DNA of 64,000 nucleotides from Pseudomonas sp. MM223 (GCA_947090765.1 OX352322.1:1445501-1509500), one strand, 5' to 3'; shown: positions 36,352 through 52,950, counted from the first letter of the stretch. Notes: generated from the letters alone by a model not told the origin. Numbers and translations are program-made.

Positions 36352-38715
36352 ATGAAACGTCTGCTGCTAACTGCGGTCATGTCCGCACTGATGATCGCTG
36401 AAGTTCACGCCGAGTCCTTCACCATCTCCGATATCCGCGTCAACGGCCTGCAGCGGGTTTCCGCCGGCAGTGTCTTCGGTGCCTTGCCGCTGAACGTCGG
36501 CGACCAGGCCGATGACCGCCGCCTGGTGGACTCGACCCGTTCCCTGTTCAAGACCGGGTTCTTCCAGGACATCCAGCTGAACCGCGATGGCAATGTGCTG
36601 ATCATCAACGTGGTCGAGCGCCCGTCGGTGTCGAGCATCGAGATCGAAGGCAACAAGGCGATCAGCACCGAAGACCTGATGAAGGGCCTGAAGCAATCGG
36701 GCCTGGCCGAAGGCGAGATCTTCCAGCGTGCCACCCTCGAAGGCGTGCGTAACGAACTGCAACGCCAGTATGTGGCCCAGGGCCGCTACTCGGCCGAGGT
36801 CGACGCCGAAGTGGTACCGCAGCCGCGCAACCGTGTGGCACTGAAAATCAAGATCAACGAAGGCACCGTCGCGGCCATCCAGCACATCAACATCGTTGGC
36901 AACAACGTGTTCGATGACGACACCCTGGGCCAGCTGTTCGAGCTGAAGACCACCAACTGGCTGTCGTTCTTCAAGAACGACGACAAGTATGCCCGCGAAA
37001 AACTGTCCGGTGACCTGGAGCGCCTGCGTTCCTACTACCTGGACCGCGGCTACATCAACATGGACATCGCCTCTACCCAGGTGTCCATCACGCCGGACAA
37101 GAAACACGTCTACATCACCGTCAACATCAACGAAGGCGAGAAGTACACCGTTCGCGACGTGAAACTGTCCGGTGACCTGAAAGTGCCGGAAGACCAGGTC
37201 AAGTCGCTGCTGCTGGTGCAGCCGGGCCAGGTGTTCTCGCGCAAGGTGATGACCACCACGTCCGAGCTGATCACCCGTCGCCTGGGTAACGAAGGCTACA
37301 CCTTCGCCAACGTCAACGGCGTGCCACAGCCGAACGACCAGGACCACACGGTCGACATCATGTTCGTGGTCGACCCGGGCAAGCGTGCCTACGTGAACCG
37401 CATCAACTACCGCGGCAACACCAAGACCGAAGACGAAGTGCTGCGTCGTGAAATGCGCCAGATGGAAGGCGGCTGGGCTTCGACCTACCTGATCGACCAG
37501 TCCAAGACCCGTCTGGAGCGCCTGGGCTTCTTCAAGGAAGTCAACGTCGAGACCCCGCCGGTGCCAGGCACCGATGACCAGGTCGACGTCAACTACAGCG
37601 TCGAAGAGCAAGCCTCCGGCTCGATCACCGCCAGCGTCGGTTTCGCCCAAAGTGCCGGCCTGATCCTGGGTGGTTCGATCAGCCAGAGCAACTTCCTCGG
37701 TACCGGTAACAAGGTGTCCGTCGGCCTGACCCGTTCGGAGTACCAGACCCGCTACAACTTCGGCTTCGTGGACCCCTACTTCACTGCCGATGGCGTCAGC
37801 CTGGGCTACAACGCCTTCTACCGCAGCACCGACTACGATGACCTCGACGTCGACGTGGCAAGCTATGCGGTAGACAGCTACGGCGCCGGCGTGAGCCTGG
37901 GCTACCCGATCAGCGAAACCTCGCGCCTGACCTACGGCCTGAGCGTGCAGCAGGACAAGATCAAGACCGGCAAGTACACCGTTGACGAGATCTTCGATTT
38001 CCTTGACCAGGAAGGCGATAACTTCCTGAACTTCAAGGCCTCGATCGGCTGGTCCGAGTCGACCCTGAACAAAGGCGTGCTGGCCACCCGTGGTCACTCG
38101 CAAAGCCTGACCCTGGAATCCACCATTCCGGGCAGCGACCTGTCGTTCTTCAAGCTCGACTACCGTGGCCAGCTGTTCCAGCCGATCAGCAACGACTACA
38201 CCCTGCGCCTGCACACCGAGCTGGGCTATGGTGATGGTTATGGCAGCACTTCGGGCCTGCCGTTCTACGAGAACTACTTCGCAGGTGGCTTCAACTCCGT
38301 CCGCGGCTTCAAGGACAGCAGCCTGGGCCCGCGCAGTACCCCAAGCCGCGGTGAAGGTAACCCAGGTGGTAAACCTGGCACCATTGCCGACCCGGACCAG
38401 GATCCGTTGCCGTTTGGTGGTAACGTGCTGGTGCAAGGTGGTGTCGAGTTGCTGTTCCCGCTGCCGTTCGTCAAGGACCAGCGTTCGCTGCGCACCTCCG
38501 TGTTCTGGGATGTGGGTAACGTGTTCGACACCAATTGCGGCAACAAGCCTGATTGCGAAAAGGTTGGTTTCTCGGGTATGGCCAGTTCGGTCGGCTTGGG
38601 TGTGACCTGGATTACCGCACTGGGCCCGCTGAGCTTCAGCCTGGCAATGCCGGTCAAGAAGCCGGACGATGCCGATACCCAGGTGTTCCAATTCTCTCTG
38701 GGCCAGACCTTCTAA
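36352..38715 (+). CDS. bamA: outer membrane protein assembly factor BamA
   Basis: A 787-aa core of the BAM machine that folds beta-barrels into the outer membrane. Signal peptide LLLTAVMSALMIAEVHA (cleavage near residue 21), five POTRA domains (about residues 22-425; the first begins FTISDIRVNGLQRVS), then a 16-strand barrel ending in the expected C-terminal aromatic (FSLGQTF). The barrel-lid VRGF motif is present as NSVRGFKDSS. AAGGA precedes the ATG. An insertion-like loop rich in Gly and Pro after VRGF (residues about 665-685) is typical for pseudomonads. Confidence 0.96.
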   Translation: MKRLLLTAVMSALMIAEVHAESFTISDIRVNGLQRVSAGSVFGALPLNVGDQADDRRLVDSTRSLFKTGFFQDIQLNRDGNVLIINVVERPSVSSIEIEGNKAISTEDLMKGLKQSGLAEGEIFQRATLEGVRNELQRQYVAQGRYSAEVDAEVVPQPRNRVALKIKINEGTVAAIQHINIVGNNVFDDDTLGQLFELKTTNWLSFFKNDDKYAREKLSGDLERLRSYYLDRGYINMDIASTQVSITPDKKHVYITVNINEGEKYTVRDVKLSGDLKVPEDQVKSLLLVQPGQVFSRKVMTTTSELITRRLGNEGYTFANVNGVPQPNDQDHTVDIMFVVDPGKRAYVNRINYRGNTKTEDEVLRREMRQMEGGWASTYLIDQSKTRLERLGFFKEVNVETPPVPGTDDQVDVNYSVEEQASGSITASVGFAQSAGLILGGSISQSNFLGTGNKVSVGLTRSEYQTRYNFGFVDPYFTADGVSLGYNAFYRSTDYDDLDVDVASYAVDSYGAGVSLGYPISETSRLTYGLSVQQDKIKTGKYTVDEIFDFLDQEGDNFLNFKASIGWSESTLNKGVLATRGHSQSLTLESTIPGSDLSFFKLDYRGQLFQPISNDYTLRLHTELGYGDGYGSTSGLPFYENYFAGGFNSVRGFKDSSLGPRSTPSRGEGNPGGKPGTIADPDQDPLPFGGNVLVQGGVELLFPLPFVKDQRSLRTSVFWDVGNVFDTNCGNKPDCEKVGFSGMASSVGLGVTWITALGPLSFSLAMPVKKPDDADTQVFQFSLGQTF

Positions 38716-38759
38716 GGTCGGCCCCTGCTTAATGACAACGGTTTATCCAGGAGTGCATC

Positions 38760-39263
38760 GTGCGTAAATTGGCTCAACTGGCCGTAGTGGCCGCGGCGCT
38801 GGTCGCCACCCCGGCGTTTGCCGAAATGAAGGTTGCTGTCCTGAACTACCAGATGGCCCTGCTCGAATCGGATGCCGCCAAGAAATACGCGGTGGATGCC
38901 GAGAAGAAGTTCGGCCCGCAGCTGACCAAGCTGAAAAGCCTGGAAAGCAGCGCCAAGGGCATCCAGGACCGTCTGATCAAGGGCGGCGACAAGATGCAGC
39001 AGCAGGAGCGTGAGCGCCTGGAGCTCGAGTTCAAGCAAAAGGCGCGTGACTTCCAGTTCCAGTCCAAGGAACTGAACGAAGCCAAGGCCGTTGCTGACCG
39101 CGACATGCTCAAGCAACTGAAGCCGAAGCTGGATGGCGCTGTCGAGGAAGTGATCAAGAAGGGCGGTTTCGACCTGGTCCTCGAGCGTGGTGCGGTCATT
39201 GATGTCAAACCTCAGTACGACATCACCCGCCAGGTCATCGAGCGCATGAACCAAGCCCGTTGA
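38760..39263 (+). CDS. skp: periplasmic chaperone Skp (OmpH)
   Basis: A 167-aa periplasmic holdase that carries unfolded outer-membrane proteins to BAM. Signal peptide [18 protein letters not shown] with cleavage before EMKVAV, then long charged helices (about residues 45-120) forming the tentacles of the jellyfish-shaped trimer, and a C-terminal strand region. The GTG start has AGGAG at good spacing. It follows bamA after 44 bases and precedes lpxD by one base, the classic order. Confidence 0.93.
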   Translation: MRKLAQLAVVAAALVATPAFAEMKVAVLNYQMALLESDAAKKYAVDAEKKFGPQLTKLKSLESSAKGIQDRLIKGGDKMQQQERERLELEFKQKARDFQFQSKELNEAKAVADRDMLKQLKPKLDGAVEEVIKKGGFDLVLERGAVIDVKPQYDITRQVIERMNQAR

Positions 39264-39264
39264 T

Positions 39265-40320
39265 ATGAGTGTGACCATGACGCTAGGCCAGCTGGCCGAG
39301 GCCCTCGGTGCCACCCTCAAGGGGCCCGAGGCGTTGCAGATTACCGGGCTGGCCACCTTGCAGGAGGCAGGCCCCGGTCAATTGAGCTTCCTCGCCAACC
39401 CGCAATACCGCAAGTACCTGGATAACTGTCAGGCGGGTGCGGTATTGCTCAAGGCTGCGGATGCCGAAAGTTTCGCCGGCAATGCCCTGATCGTGGCCGA
39501 CCCGTACCAGGCGTATGCGCGTATTTCCCACCTGTTCGACCCAAAACCCAAGGCTGTAGCGGGAATCCATCCCAGCGCCGTGGTGGCTGAGGACGCGCAG
39601 GTGGACGCCAGCGCCAGCATCGGGCCGTTCGCGGTTATCGAAAGCGGTGCGCGCATCGAGGCTGATGTCAGCATCGGCGCGCATTGCTTCATTGGTGCGC
39701 GTTGCGTTGTAGGTGAAGGCGGCTGGCTGGCGCCGCGGGTTACGTTGTATCACGACGTCATCATCGGCAAGCGAGTGGTCATCCAGTCGGGTGCTGTGAT
39801 CGGCGGCGAAGGCTTCGGCTTTGCCAATGAAAAGGGCATCTGGCGCAAAATTGCCCAGATTGGCGGCGTCACCATTGGTGATGACGTGGAAATCGGCGTC
39901 AACACTGCCGTCGACCGTGGGGCGCTGTCCGACACGCGGATTGGCGACGGGGTCAAGCTCGACAACCAGATCCAGATCGCCCACAACGTGCAGATCGGTG
40001 ACCACACGGCCATGGCCGCCTGCGTGGGCATTTCCGGCAGCACGCGCATCGGCAAGCATTGCATGCTGGCCGGCGGCGTGGGCCTGGTAGGGCACATTGA
40101 TATTTGCGATAACGTATTTGTTTCCGGAATGACAATGGTAACCCGTTCGATCACTGAACCCGGTTCCTATTCTTCCGGCACTGCCATGCAGCCACTGGCT
40201 GACTGGCGCAAGAGCGCCGCACGTATCCGCCAGCTGGACGACATGGCCAAGCGTCTCCAGCAGCTGGAAAAACGCGTCGATACCGTGACCTCAGGTGGGC
40301 AGCCGACATCAGAAGGCTGA
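39265..40320 (+). CDS. lpxD: UDP-3-O-(3-hydroxyacyl)glucosamine N-acyltransferase
   Basis: A 351-aa trimeric left-handed beta-helix acyltransferase for the third step of lipid A synthesis. The N-terminal uridine-binding domain covers residues 1-100, and hexapeptide repeats about 100-315 (e.g. [20 protein letters not shown]). The catalytic His is in [16 protein letters not shown], and the C-terminal helix ends with [10 protein letters not shown]. It lies one base after skp. An ATG at 39277 is an alternative start. Confidence 0.95.
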   Translation: MSVTMTLGQLAEALGATLKGPEALQITGLATLQEAGPGQLSFLANPQYRKYLDNCQAGAVLLKAADAESFAGNALIVADPYQAYARISHLFDPKPKAVAGIHPSAVVAEDAQVDASASIGPFAVIESGARIEADVSIGAHCFIGARCVVGEGGWLAPRVTLYHDVIIGKRVVIQSGAVIGGEGFGFANEKGIWRKIAQIGGVTIGDDVEIGVNTAVDRGALSDTRIGDGVKLDNQIQIAHNVQIGDHTAMAACVGISGSTRIGKHCMLAGGVGLVGHIDICDNVFVSGMTMVTRSITEPGSYSSGTAMQPLADWRKSAARIRQLDDMAKRLQQLEKRVDTVTSGGQPTSEG

Positions 40321-40434
40321 TACCATTCCCTGAGCAAGAGTGAACAGTCGCTAGCTGGCTCCTCTTTGGATTGCTAAAGGAGCGTGAGGTCAGCACCTGC
40401 GCTCCCTATTCTTATTACAGGCTTCCCCCCCGAA

Positions 40435-40875
40435 ATGATGGACATCAACGAGATTCGCGAATACCTGCCTCACCGTTACCCGTTCCTGCTGGTGGACCGG
40501 GTGACGGATCTGGACTTCGAGGCCCAGAGCATTCGTGCCTACAAGAATGTCAGCATCAACGAGCCGTTCTTCAACGGCCATTTCCCGGCGCACCCGATCA
40601 TGCCGGGCGTTTTGATCATTGAAGCCATGGCCCAGGCGGCAGGCATCCTCGGTTTCAAGATGCTTGATGCCAAGCCGGCTGATGGCACGCTGTACTACTT
40701 CGTCGGCTCCGACAAGCTGCGTTTCCGTCAGCCGGTACTGCCGGGTGACCAGTTGGTGCTGGAAGCCAAGTTCCTCAGCCGCAAGAGCATGATCTGGAAG
40801 TTCGAGTGCCGCGCGCTGGTCGACGGCAAACCCGTTTGCTCGGCACAGATCACATGCGCGGAACGCTCCCTATGA
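40435..40875 (+). CDS. fabZ: 3-hydroxyacyl-ACP dehydratase FabZ
   Basis: A 146-aa hot-dog-fold dehydratase of the fatty-acid cycle. Its substrates are shared with LpxA/LpxD, so the gene's position inside the lpx run is sensible. [14 protein letters not shown] and [20 protein letters not shown] contain the catalytic His and Glu. The first of two tandem ATGs ([10 protein letters not shown]) gives the usual length; no strong Shine-Dalgarno is seen. The preceding 114-base gap to lpxD shows no gene. The last four bases overlap the start of lpxA. Confidence 0.95.
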   Translation: MMDINEIREYLPHRYPFLLVDRVTDLDFEAQSIRAYKNVSINEPFFNGHFPAHPIMPGVLIIEAMAQAAGILGFKMLDAKPADGTLYYFVGSDKLRFRQPVLPGDQLVLEAKFLSRKSMIWKFECRALVDGKPVCSAQITCAERSL

Positions 40876-41648
40876 ATTCGATTGATCCTCGGGCCATTAT
40901 CGACCCGTCGGCCAAGCTGGCCGATGGTGTCGAGGTCGGCCCTTGGTCGATTGTTGGCCCCGATGTGGAAATCGGGGAGGGTACCGTTATCGGCCCGCAT
41001 GTTGTGCTCAAAGGGCCGACGCGCATCGGCAAGCACAACCGTATCTTTCAGTTTTCCTCCATTGGCGAAGATACCCCGGACCTCAAGTACAAGGGTGAAC
41101 CGACCCGCCTGGTGATCGGCGATCACAACGTGTTCCGCGAAGGGGTGACTATCCACCGCGGCACCGTTCAGGACCGGGCGGAAACCACTGTGGGCGACCA
41201 CAACCTGATCATGGCCTATGCCCACATCGGCCACGACAGCGTTATCGGCAACCACTGCATCCTGGTCAACAACACGGCCCTGGCCGGCCATGTGCATGTG
41301 GGTGACTGGGCGATCCTGTCCGGTTATACCCTGGTGCACCAGTACTGCCATATCGGTGCCCACGCGTTTTCCGGCATGGGTACGGCGATCGGCAAGGACG
41401 TCCCGGCCTTTGTCACTGTGTTCGGCAGCCCGGCCGAAGCCCGCAGCATGAACTTCGAGGGCATGCGCCGCCGCGGTTTCAGCGACGAGGTGATCCACGT
41501 GCTGCGTCGTTGCTACAAGATTGTCTATCGTCAGGGCCTGACCGTCGAAGATGCGCTCAAGGAACTGGCCGAAATGGCGGCGAAGCACCCTGAGGTCGAA
41601 CTGTTCCGTCAGTCGATCGTGAACTCTGCCCGCGGCATCACCCGCTGA
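40872..41648 (+). CDS. lpxA: acyl-ACP--UDP-N-acetylglucosamine O-acyltransferase
   Basis: A 258-aa beta-helix trimer doing the first acylation of lipid A synthesis. Hexapeptide repeats run from [20 protein letters not shown] to about residue 190. The catalytic His is in [18 protein letters not shown] (about residue 121), and the C-terminal helical domain starts [16 protein letters not shown]. Its ATG overlaps the fabZ stop (ATGA), and lpxB follows one base after the stop. Confidence 0.96.
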   Translation: MNSIDPRAIIDPSAKLADGVEVGPWSIVGPDVEIGEGTVIGPHVVLKGPTRIGKHNRIFQFSSIGEDTPDLKYKGEPTRLVIGDHNVFREGVTIHRGTVQDRAETTVGDHNLIMAYAHIGHDSVIGNHCILVNNTALAGHVHVGDWAILSGYTLVHQYCHIGAHAFSGMGTAIGKDVPAFVTVFGSPAEARSMNFEGMRRRGFSDEVIHVLRRCYKIVYRQGLTVEDALKELAEMAAKHPEVELFRQSIVNSARGITR

Positions 41649-41649
41649 C

Positions 41650-42777
41650 ATGGCCCCGCTTTGCGTAGCCTTGGTCGCAGGTGAGGCCAGCGGCGATATT
41701 CTTGGTTCAGGCTTGATGCGTGCCCTCAGGGCACGCCACCCTGACGTACGCTTCATTGGCGTTGGCGGCCCTTTGATGGAAGCCGAAGGCCTGCAATCGT
41801 ACTTCCCCATGGAACGCCTGGCGGTCATGGGCCTGGTCGAAGTACTGGGGCGGCTGCGCGAGCTGCTCAAACGCCGCAAGCTGCTGATCCAGACACTGAT
41901 CGACGAAAAGCCGGATGTCTTCATTGGCATCGACGCCCCTGACTTCACCCTCAACATCGAACTGAAACTGCGTCAGGTCGGGATCAAGACCGTGCATTAT
42001 GTCAGCCCGTCGGTCTGGGCCTGGCGGCAGAAGCGCGTACTGAAGATCCGCGAAGGCTGCGACCTGATGCTGACGCTGCTGCCTTTCGAGGCGCGGTTCT
42101 ACGAAGAGCAGGGCGTGCCGGTGCGCTTTGTCGGTCACCCGCTGGCCGACACCATACCGCTCGAAGCCGACCGCCCGGCAGCACGCGCTGCGCTCGGCTT
42201 GGGCGAAGGGCCGTTGGTTGCATTGATGCCCGGCAGCCGGGGTGGCGAAGTAGGGCGCCTGGGGGCGCTGTTCCTCGACGCCGCCGAGCGCCTGCTGCAA
42301 CAAGTACCGGGCGTGCGCTTTGTATTGCCCTGCGCCAATGCCGCCCGGCGTGCCCAGGTCGAACAGATGCTTGACGGGCGTCAGCTGCCGCTGACCCTGC
42401 TCGATGGCCAGTCGCACCTGGCCCTGGCGGCTTGTGATGCGGTCTTGATTGCCTCGGGCACAGCCACCCTCGAAGCGCTGCTGTACAAGCGGCCAATGGT
42501 GGTGGCCTACCGCCTTGCGCCCTTGACCTACTGGATCCTCAAGCGCCTGGTGAAGAGCCCGTACGTGTCCTTGCCAAACCTGCTGGCCCAGCGCGAACTG
42601 GTGCCCGAGTTGTTGCAGGACGCCGCTACCAGCGAAGCCTTGGCCAACACCCTTGCGCCGCTGGTCCGCGATGGCAGCCAGCAGACCGAACGTTTCGACG
42701 AAATTCACCGCACCCTGCGCCGTGACGCCTCCAACCAGGCGGCCGAGGCGGTACTGGCCTTGCTCAAGGACCGCTGA
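41650..42777 (+). CDS. lpxB: lipid-A-disaccharide synthase
   Basis: A 375-aa GT19 glycosyltransferase that condenses UDP-2,3-diacylglucosamine with lipid X to form the lipid A disaccharide at the inner face of the membrane. [17 protein letters not shown] is the family N-terminus, [13 protein letters not shown] glycine-rich segments follow, [10 protein letters not shown] and [20 protein letters not shown] lie mid-protein, and [20 protein letters not shown] is the nucleotide-sugar site (around residue 280). It is tightly packed between lpxA and rnhB. Confidence 0.95.
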   Translation: MAPLCVALVAGEASGDILGSGLMRALRARHPDVRFIGVGGPLMEAEGLQSYFPMERLAVMGLVEVLGRLRELLKRRKLLIQTLIDEKPDVFIGIDAPDFTLNIELKLRQVGIKTVHYVSPSVWAWRQKRVLKIREGCDLMLTLLPFEARFYEEQGVPVRFVGHPLADTIPLEADRPAARAALGLGEGPLVALMPGSRGGEVGRLGALFLDAAERLLQQVPGVRFVLPCANAARRAQVEQMLDGRQLPLTLLDGQSHLALAACDAVLIASGTATLEALLYKRPMVVAYRLAPLTYWILKRLVKSPYVSLPNLLAQRELVPELLQDAATSEALANTLAPLVRDGSQQTERFDEIHRTLRRDASNQAAEAVLALLKDR

Positions 42778-42778
42778 T

Positions 42779-43450
42779 ATGCAAATTGGACTGGACTTCA
42801 ACCTGGTCGAAGACCTGGTTGCCGGCGTCGACGAAGTGGGCCGTGGCCCGCTGTGCGGCGCGGTGGTAACGGCGGCGGTGATTCTTGACCCGGCGCGCCC
42901 GATCCTCGGCCTGAACGATTCGAAGAAGCTCACCGAAGCCAAGCGCGAGGCGTTGTTCGACGAGATCTGTGAAAAGGCCCTGAGCTTCTGCATCGCCCGT
43001 GCCGAGGTCGAGGAAATCGACCGGCTGAACATCCTGCAGGCTACGATGCTGGCCATGCAGCGTGCGGTGGAAGGCCTGCACATCACGCCGAAGCTGGCCC
43101 TGATCGATGGCAACCGCTGCCCGAAGCTGGCCGTGCCGGCGTCGCCGGTGGTGAAGGGCGATAGCCAGGTACCCGCTATTGCGGCTGCCTCGATCCTGGC
43201 CAAGGTAACCCGTGACCGTGAGATGAGCGCGTTTGAGCTGATCTACCCAGGGTATGGCATTGGCGGGCACAAGGGGTACCCGACCCCGGTGCACCTTGAG
43301 GCCCTCGCACGTCTTGGTCCTACTCCAATTCATCGGCGTTCGTTTGGCCCGGTGCGAGCAGCCTGGGAAGCCCGTGAAGGCAAGACTGACGCCTTGGCAT
43401 TGGACTGGGCTTTGAGTTCTCTGCCTTCAGGTGCGCCCCCGTACTTGTAA
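42779..43450 (+). CDS. rnhB: ribonuclease HII
   Basis: A 223-aa nuclease that excises ribonucleotides and RNA-DNA hybrids. Catalytic acidic residues are in [15 protein letters not shown] (Asp-Glu) and later Asp positions in LIDGNRCP and [19 protein letters not shown] is also typical. The ATG is one base past the lpxB stop. The product is some 15-25 residues longer than the usual 198-210 aa; the extra part is a C-terminal tail (about residues 200-223) ending GAPPYL with no family resemblance that I recognise. The end lies four bases from a convergent accessory gene. Confidence 0.9.
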   Translation: MQIGLDFNLVEDLVAGVDEVGRGPLCGAVVTAAVILDPARPILGLNDSKKLTEAKREALFDEICEKALSFCIARAEVEEIDRLNILQATMLAMQRAVEGLHITPKLALIDGNRCPKLAVPASPVVKGDSQVPAIAAASILAKVTRDREMSAFELIYPGYGIGGHKGYPTPVHLEALARLGPTPIHRRSFGPVRAAWEAREGKTDALALDWALSSLPSGAPPYL

Positions 43451-43454
43451 CCTC

Positions 43455-43940
43455 TCAATGCTGCTCAGCTGTTTGTTTGGTTGGGGCGACTACGTCGCGA
43501 AACCAAAGAATGGTTTTTCTATTGGCATTTTCAAACTTGATTTTATTGCTGCCGATTTCGTAGAAGCGCGTCTGCTGGAGGAGTTCAAACGCATACTCCT
43601 GCAAAGTGAGCTCCCGTGGATAAGCGCAGTCATGCACGCGGGTAAAGCGTAGGCCTGGAAAGCTGATTGCTTGCCTGGTGGTGTCGATCACCGCCGAGCC
43701 GCTGATCGTGTAGCACAGCCCTGTGCCCGCAAGCACAGGCTCTTTCCCTTCTTCCTGCTTGATCTCAATTACCAGTGGCTCCTTTTCGTTCGGCAGGTCG
43801 ACCTGCCCGGATACTACTGGATTGGTAATAAGTGCGAGGGGCTTGTTGATCAGTCGGGCTTCGTTGGTTTGAATGTTGTGAGTGGGTGTGCAGGCGGACA
43901 ATACAATGGCGCTGCACGCGATCAATACAATTGGCTTCAT
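43455..43940 (-). CDS. accessory lipoprotein of unknown function inserted between rnhB and dnaE
   Basis: A 161-aa lipoprotein: MKPIVLIACSAIVLSAC gives a clear signal with lipobox LSAC and lipidated Cys17. GGAGAT lies 7 bases before the ATG. The mature part has two cysteines (GLCYTISGS, VHDCAYP) that could form a disulfide, a likely beta-rich core and a polar C-terminus. I do not recognise the family. Base use is unlike its neighbours: bases 43501-43560 hold only 20 G or C of 60. The gene is on the minus strand inside a plus-strand core cluster that usually runs straight from rnhB to dnaE, so recent acquisition is likely. The 225 bases up to dnaE hold its promoter and that of dnaE; a TACAAT at 44123 is a weak -10 candidate for dnaE. 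Confidence 0.78.
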   Translation of the reverse strand: MKPIVLIACSAIVLSACTPTHNIQTNEARLINKPLALITNPVVSGQVDLPNEKEPLVIEIKQEEGKEPVLAGTGLCYTISGSAVIDTTRQAISFPGLRFTRVHDCAYPRELTLQEYAFELLQQTRFYEIGSNKIKFENANRKTILWFRDVVAPTKQTAEQH

Positions 43941-44165
43941 GCGCTTAATCTCCATGCTGCATTTTATGTGGTGGTTGGTAAATGCGAGCATAGGAAGCCT
44001 TGCTAAGAAGCGAAACTAGCAAAAATAACAGGTACTTGTTCCATCCTTGCTGTATCCGACGGGGGTTGCCGACCTCGTGTCAGCATGAGCGAATCCACAG
44101 CAAAATCCTTCCCCGTTTACGCTACAATCCCGCCCTTGTCGTTAAGCACTGCTACAGGATCTTCC

Positions 44166-47690
<3,525 letters not shown>

Positions 47691-47797
47691 ATCGACAAAA
47701 AATTTAATCTCGACCTGAATGCGCCTGATCCCTTAAGGTATGGCGCCAAACGGATCAACCGGCCGGCCGCCTGGCCGTAGACCCAAGACGGATGACT

Positions 47798-48745
47798 ATG
47801 AACCCGAATTTTCTCGATTTCGAACAGCCGATTGCCGACCTGCAAGCCAAGATTGAAGGCCTGCGCCTGGTGGGCAACGACAACTCGCTGAACATCAGCG
47901 ATGAAATTGCCCGTCTGCAAGACAAGAGCAACACACTGACCGAAAGCATCTTCGGCAACCTGACCAGCTGGCAGATTGCCCGCCTGGCCCGTCACCCGCG
48001 TCGTCCTTACACCCTGGACTACCTGGAGCACATCTTCACCGAGTTCGAAGAGCTGCACGGTGACCGCCACTTCTCCGACGACGCCGCCATCGTGGGCGGT
48101 ACCGCACGCCTGGATGGCAAGCCGGTCATGGTCATCGGCCACCAGAAGGGCCGTGAAGTGCGCGAAAAGGTACGCCGCAACTTCGGCATGCCGCGCCCTG
48201 AAGGCTACCGCAAGGCTTGCCGCCTGATGGAAATGGCCGAGCGCTTCAAGATGCCGATCCTGACCTTCATCGACACCCCCGGCGCCTACCCGGGCATCGA
48301 CGCCGAAGAGCGCAACCAGAGCGAGGCTATCGCCTGGAACCTGCGCGTGATGGCGCGCCTGAAAACCCCGATCATCGCTACCGTTATCGGTGAGGGTGGT
48401 TCCGGCGGTGCACTGGCTATCGGCGTGTGCGACCAGCTGAACATGCTGCAGTACTCCACCTACTCGGTGATCTCGCCGGAAGGCTGTGCTTCGATCCTGT
48501 GGAAGACTGCCGACAAGGCTGCTGATGCGGCCGAGGCCATGGGCATCACCGCCGAGCGCCTGAAGAGCCTGAACATCGTCGACAAGGTTATCCAGGAGCC
48601 GTTGGGCGGCGCCCATCGTGACCCGGTGAAAGTGTCGGAAAGCATCCGTGCCGACCTGATCCAGCAGCTGGACATGCTCGGCAAACTCGACAACGACGCG
48701 CTGCTGGCTCGCCGTTACGAGCGCCTGATGAGCTACGGCCTCTGA
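47798..48745 (+). CDS. accA: acetyl-CoA carboxylase carboxyltransferase subunit alpha
   Basis: A 315-aa subunit that with AccD transfers CO2 from carboxybiotin to acetyl-CoA, the first committed step of fatty-acid synthesis. [20 protein letters not shown] is the family start; an ATG two codons earlier is possible. Crotonase-fold oxyanion and CoA motifs are [18 protein letters not shown] and [17 protein letters not shown] 107-base gap after dnaE may hold a promoter but none is convincing. Confidence 0.96.
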   Translation: MNPNFLDFEQPIADLQAKIEGLRLVGNDNSLNISDEIARLQDKSNTLTESIFGNLTSWQIARLARHPRRPYTLDYLEHIFTEFEELHGDRHFSDDAAIVGGTARLDGKPVMVIGHQKGREVREKVRRNFGMPRPEGYRKACRLMEMAERFKMPILTFIDTPGAYPGIDAEERNQSEAIAWNLRVMARLKTPIIATVIGEGGSGGALAIGVCDQLNMLQYSTYSVISPEGCASILWKTADKAADAAEAMGITAERLKSLNIVDKVIQEPLGGAHRDPVKVSESIRADLIQQLDMLGKLDNDALLARRYERLMSYGL

Positions 48746-48751
48746 CAAAGC

Positions 48752-48865
48752 CCGGGGCCGCTTTGCGGCCCATCGCCGGCAAGCCAGGCTCCCACAATGT
48801 TCGCGTTGTCGCTGACCCTTGTGGGAGCCTGGCTTGCCGGCGATAGGGGGGCAAAGCACCCCCGG
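48752..48865. repeat. REP/BIME palindrome pair (type 1 variant with an extra base in both arms)
   Basis: GGGGCCGC stem, then GCCGGCAAGCCAGGCTCCCAC and its inverted copy, closed by GGGGGGCAAAGCACCCCC. Compared with the type 1 units at 1644 and 7483, each arm has GCCAGGCTCCC in place of GCCAGCTCCC, symmetrically, so the stem is preserved. It lies between accA and tilS. Confidence 0.85.
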
Positions 48866-48886
48866 CGATCTCCAAGTGAGGAGCAG

Positions 48887-50169
48887 ATGATCAACCTCAC
48901 CCCTTGGCTCAACGCCCCCACCTGGTACATCGCCTTCTCCGGCGGCCTCGACTCCACTGTCCTCCTGCACCTGCTGGCCACTCAGGCCCGCAACCACGCT
49001 TCCCCCCGCTGCGCGCCATCCATATCCATCACGGCCTGCAAGCCGCCGCCGACGCCTGGCCTGCCCACTGCCAAGCCATCTGCGACAACCTTGGCATCGA
49101 ACTTCAGGTCATCCACGTCCAGGTCAGCCCTGGCGCCAGCCTCGAACAGGCCGCGCGCGACGCCCGCTACGCCGCTTTCAGGCAAGCCCTCGGCCCTGGC
49201 GACATCCTGTTCACCGGGCAGCACCGCGACGACCAGGCCGAAACCCTGCTGTTTCGCTTGTTGCGCGGCGCCGGCCTGCGTGGCCTGGCGGCGATGCCGG
49301 GGCGGCGGGCGCTAGGGCAGGGCAGCCTGGTCAGGCCGTTACTGGGGTGTTCACGCCAGCAACTGCAGGACTATGCCCGGGCGAATGGGCTTGCCTGGGT
49401 CGAAGACCCTTCAAATAACGACACACAATTTGCCCGCAACTACCTGCGCGGCGAAGTGTTCCCGCACTTGCAGCAACGTTGGCCGCAGGCCAGCCAGAAC
49501 CTTGCCCGCGCCGCCGAACACCTGGGCGAAGCCCTGGGCCTGCTGGACGAGCTGGCCCAGGGTGACCTGGCGCTTGCGAAGGAAGGGGCGCCCGCCGCCT
49601 GGTCGGGGCTGGAGTCACTCGACCTGGCCGCCCTGTTGGCATTGTCGCCAGCCCGTCAGCGCAATGCCTTGCAATATTGGCTGAGCCGGCGCTCCCGTTT
49701 ACCCGACAGCCGGCACTGGGCTGGCTGGGTAGACCTGCGCGATGCCGCCGCCGATGCCCAGCCAGTCTGGCAGCTTGCCGATGGCCAGTTGGTGCGCAGC
49801 CAGGGGCGCGTCTGGTGGTTGAGCGGCGACTGGCTGCAACAGCCGGTCGGTGAAATGGCCTGGGTGAATCCGGCTGCGCCGCTGGTACTGCCGGGTAACG
49901 GCAGGGTGCGTCTTGATGTCGCCGTGCCGTTGGCAGGCCTGCGCATTACCTACCGCCAGGGCGGCGAAATGCTGGAGGTGCCTGGCCGCGGCCGGCGCGA
50001 CCTCAAGCGCCTGCTCAATGAGCAGCGGGTGCCGCATTTCCTGCGTCCGCGCTTGCCGTTGCTGTATCAGGGCGAGCACCTGCTGGCGGTGGCCAACCTG
50101 CCCGGGTGGGTGCAGGCGGATTGCCAGCTGCATTGGCAGTTGCCGACGAGCGCGCAAGGTTTGAGATGA
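48887..50169 (+). pseudogene. tilS: tilS, tRNA(Ile)-lysidine synthase (frameshifted as sequenced near 49002-49007)
   Basis: Essential enzyme that converts C34 of the AUA-reading tRNA-Ile to lysidine. The P-loop IAFSGGLDSTVLLHLL (residues 15-30) is in one frame from the ATG at 48887 (gagg upstream), and the rest, beginning LRAIHIHHGLQAAAD, lies one frame over to 50169. The break coincides with a run of six C (49002-49007). A seventh C would give HASPPLRAIHIHH, the typical family sequence, and a 427-aa product. TilS middle and C-terminal domains (GQHRDDQAETLLFRLLRG; RDLKRLLNEQRVP) are intact. A homopolymer miscall is the likely cause. Confidence 0.93.
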
Positions 50170-50189
50170 AGGGTACATTCCGGTAGACT
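50161..50189 (+). promoter_or_regulatory. sigma-70-type promoter for pyrG
   Basis: TTGAGA (50161-50166), a 17-base spacer and TAGACT (50184-50189), overlapping the tilS stop. It predicts a leader of about 240 bases before the pyrG ATG, long enough for mRNA-level control. The rest of the 269-base gap has no recognisable gene. Confidence 0.55.
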
Positions 50190-50417
50190 ACCCTCCCTTC
50201 TTGATACAACTTCTGTGGCTTCCGCGAAAACACAGGGGTTGCCGATTACCAAGCAGTTTTTTGCTGGGCTGATTCTGGAAATGACGAGCGAGCTCCATGC
50301 CGGGGATACCCCTGGTCTGTACAGACGCGGCAGTTTTTCGAGATGCACTGTGATTGACGCAGGTGATCGGGGGCTTCGGCCTTCCTTCGCTTTCTCCGGC
50401 GGCGCTGGCCGCCTTAA

Positions 50418-52916
<2,499 letters not shown>

Positions 52917-52950
52917 AGCTCATTTCTCGGGTAAAGTACCGCCCGATCCA

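Noticed and set aside
36367..38691. Long open frame on the minus strand opposite bamA
   Set aside because: Low-complexity Val/Gln/His-rich translation with no motif; antisense shadow of a strongly codon-biased gene.
50316..50325. LexA-like site TCTGTACAGA upstream of pyrG
   Set aside because: Only a 10-bp palindrome; it lacks the spacer expected of P. putida LexA boxes.
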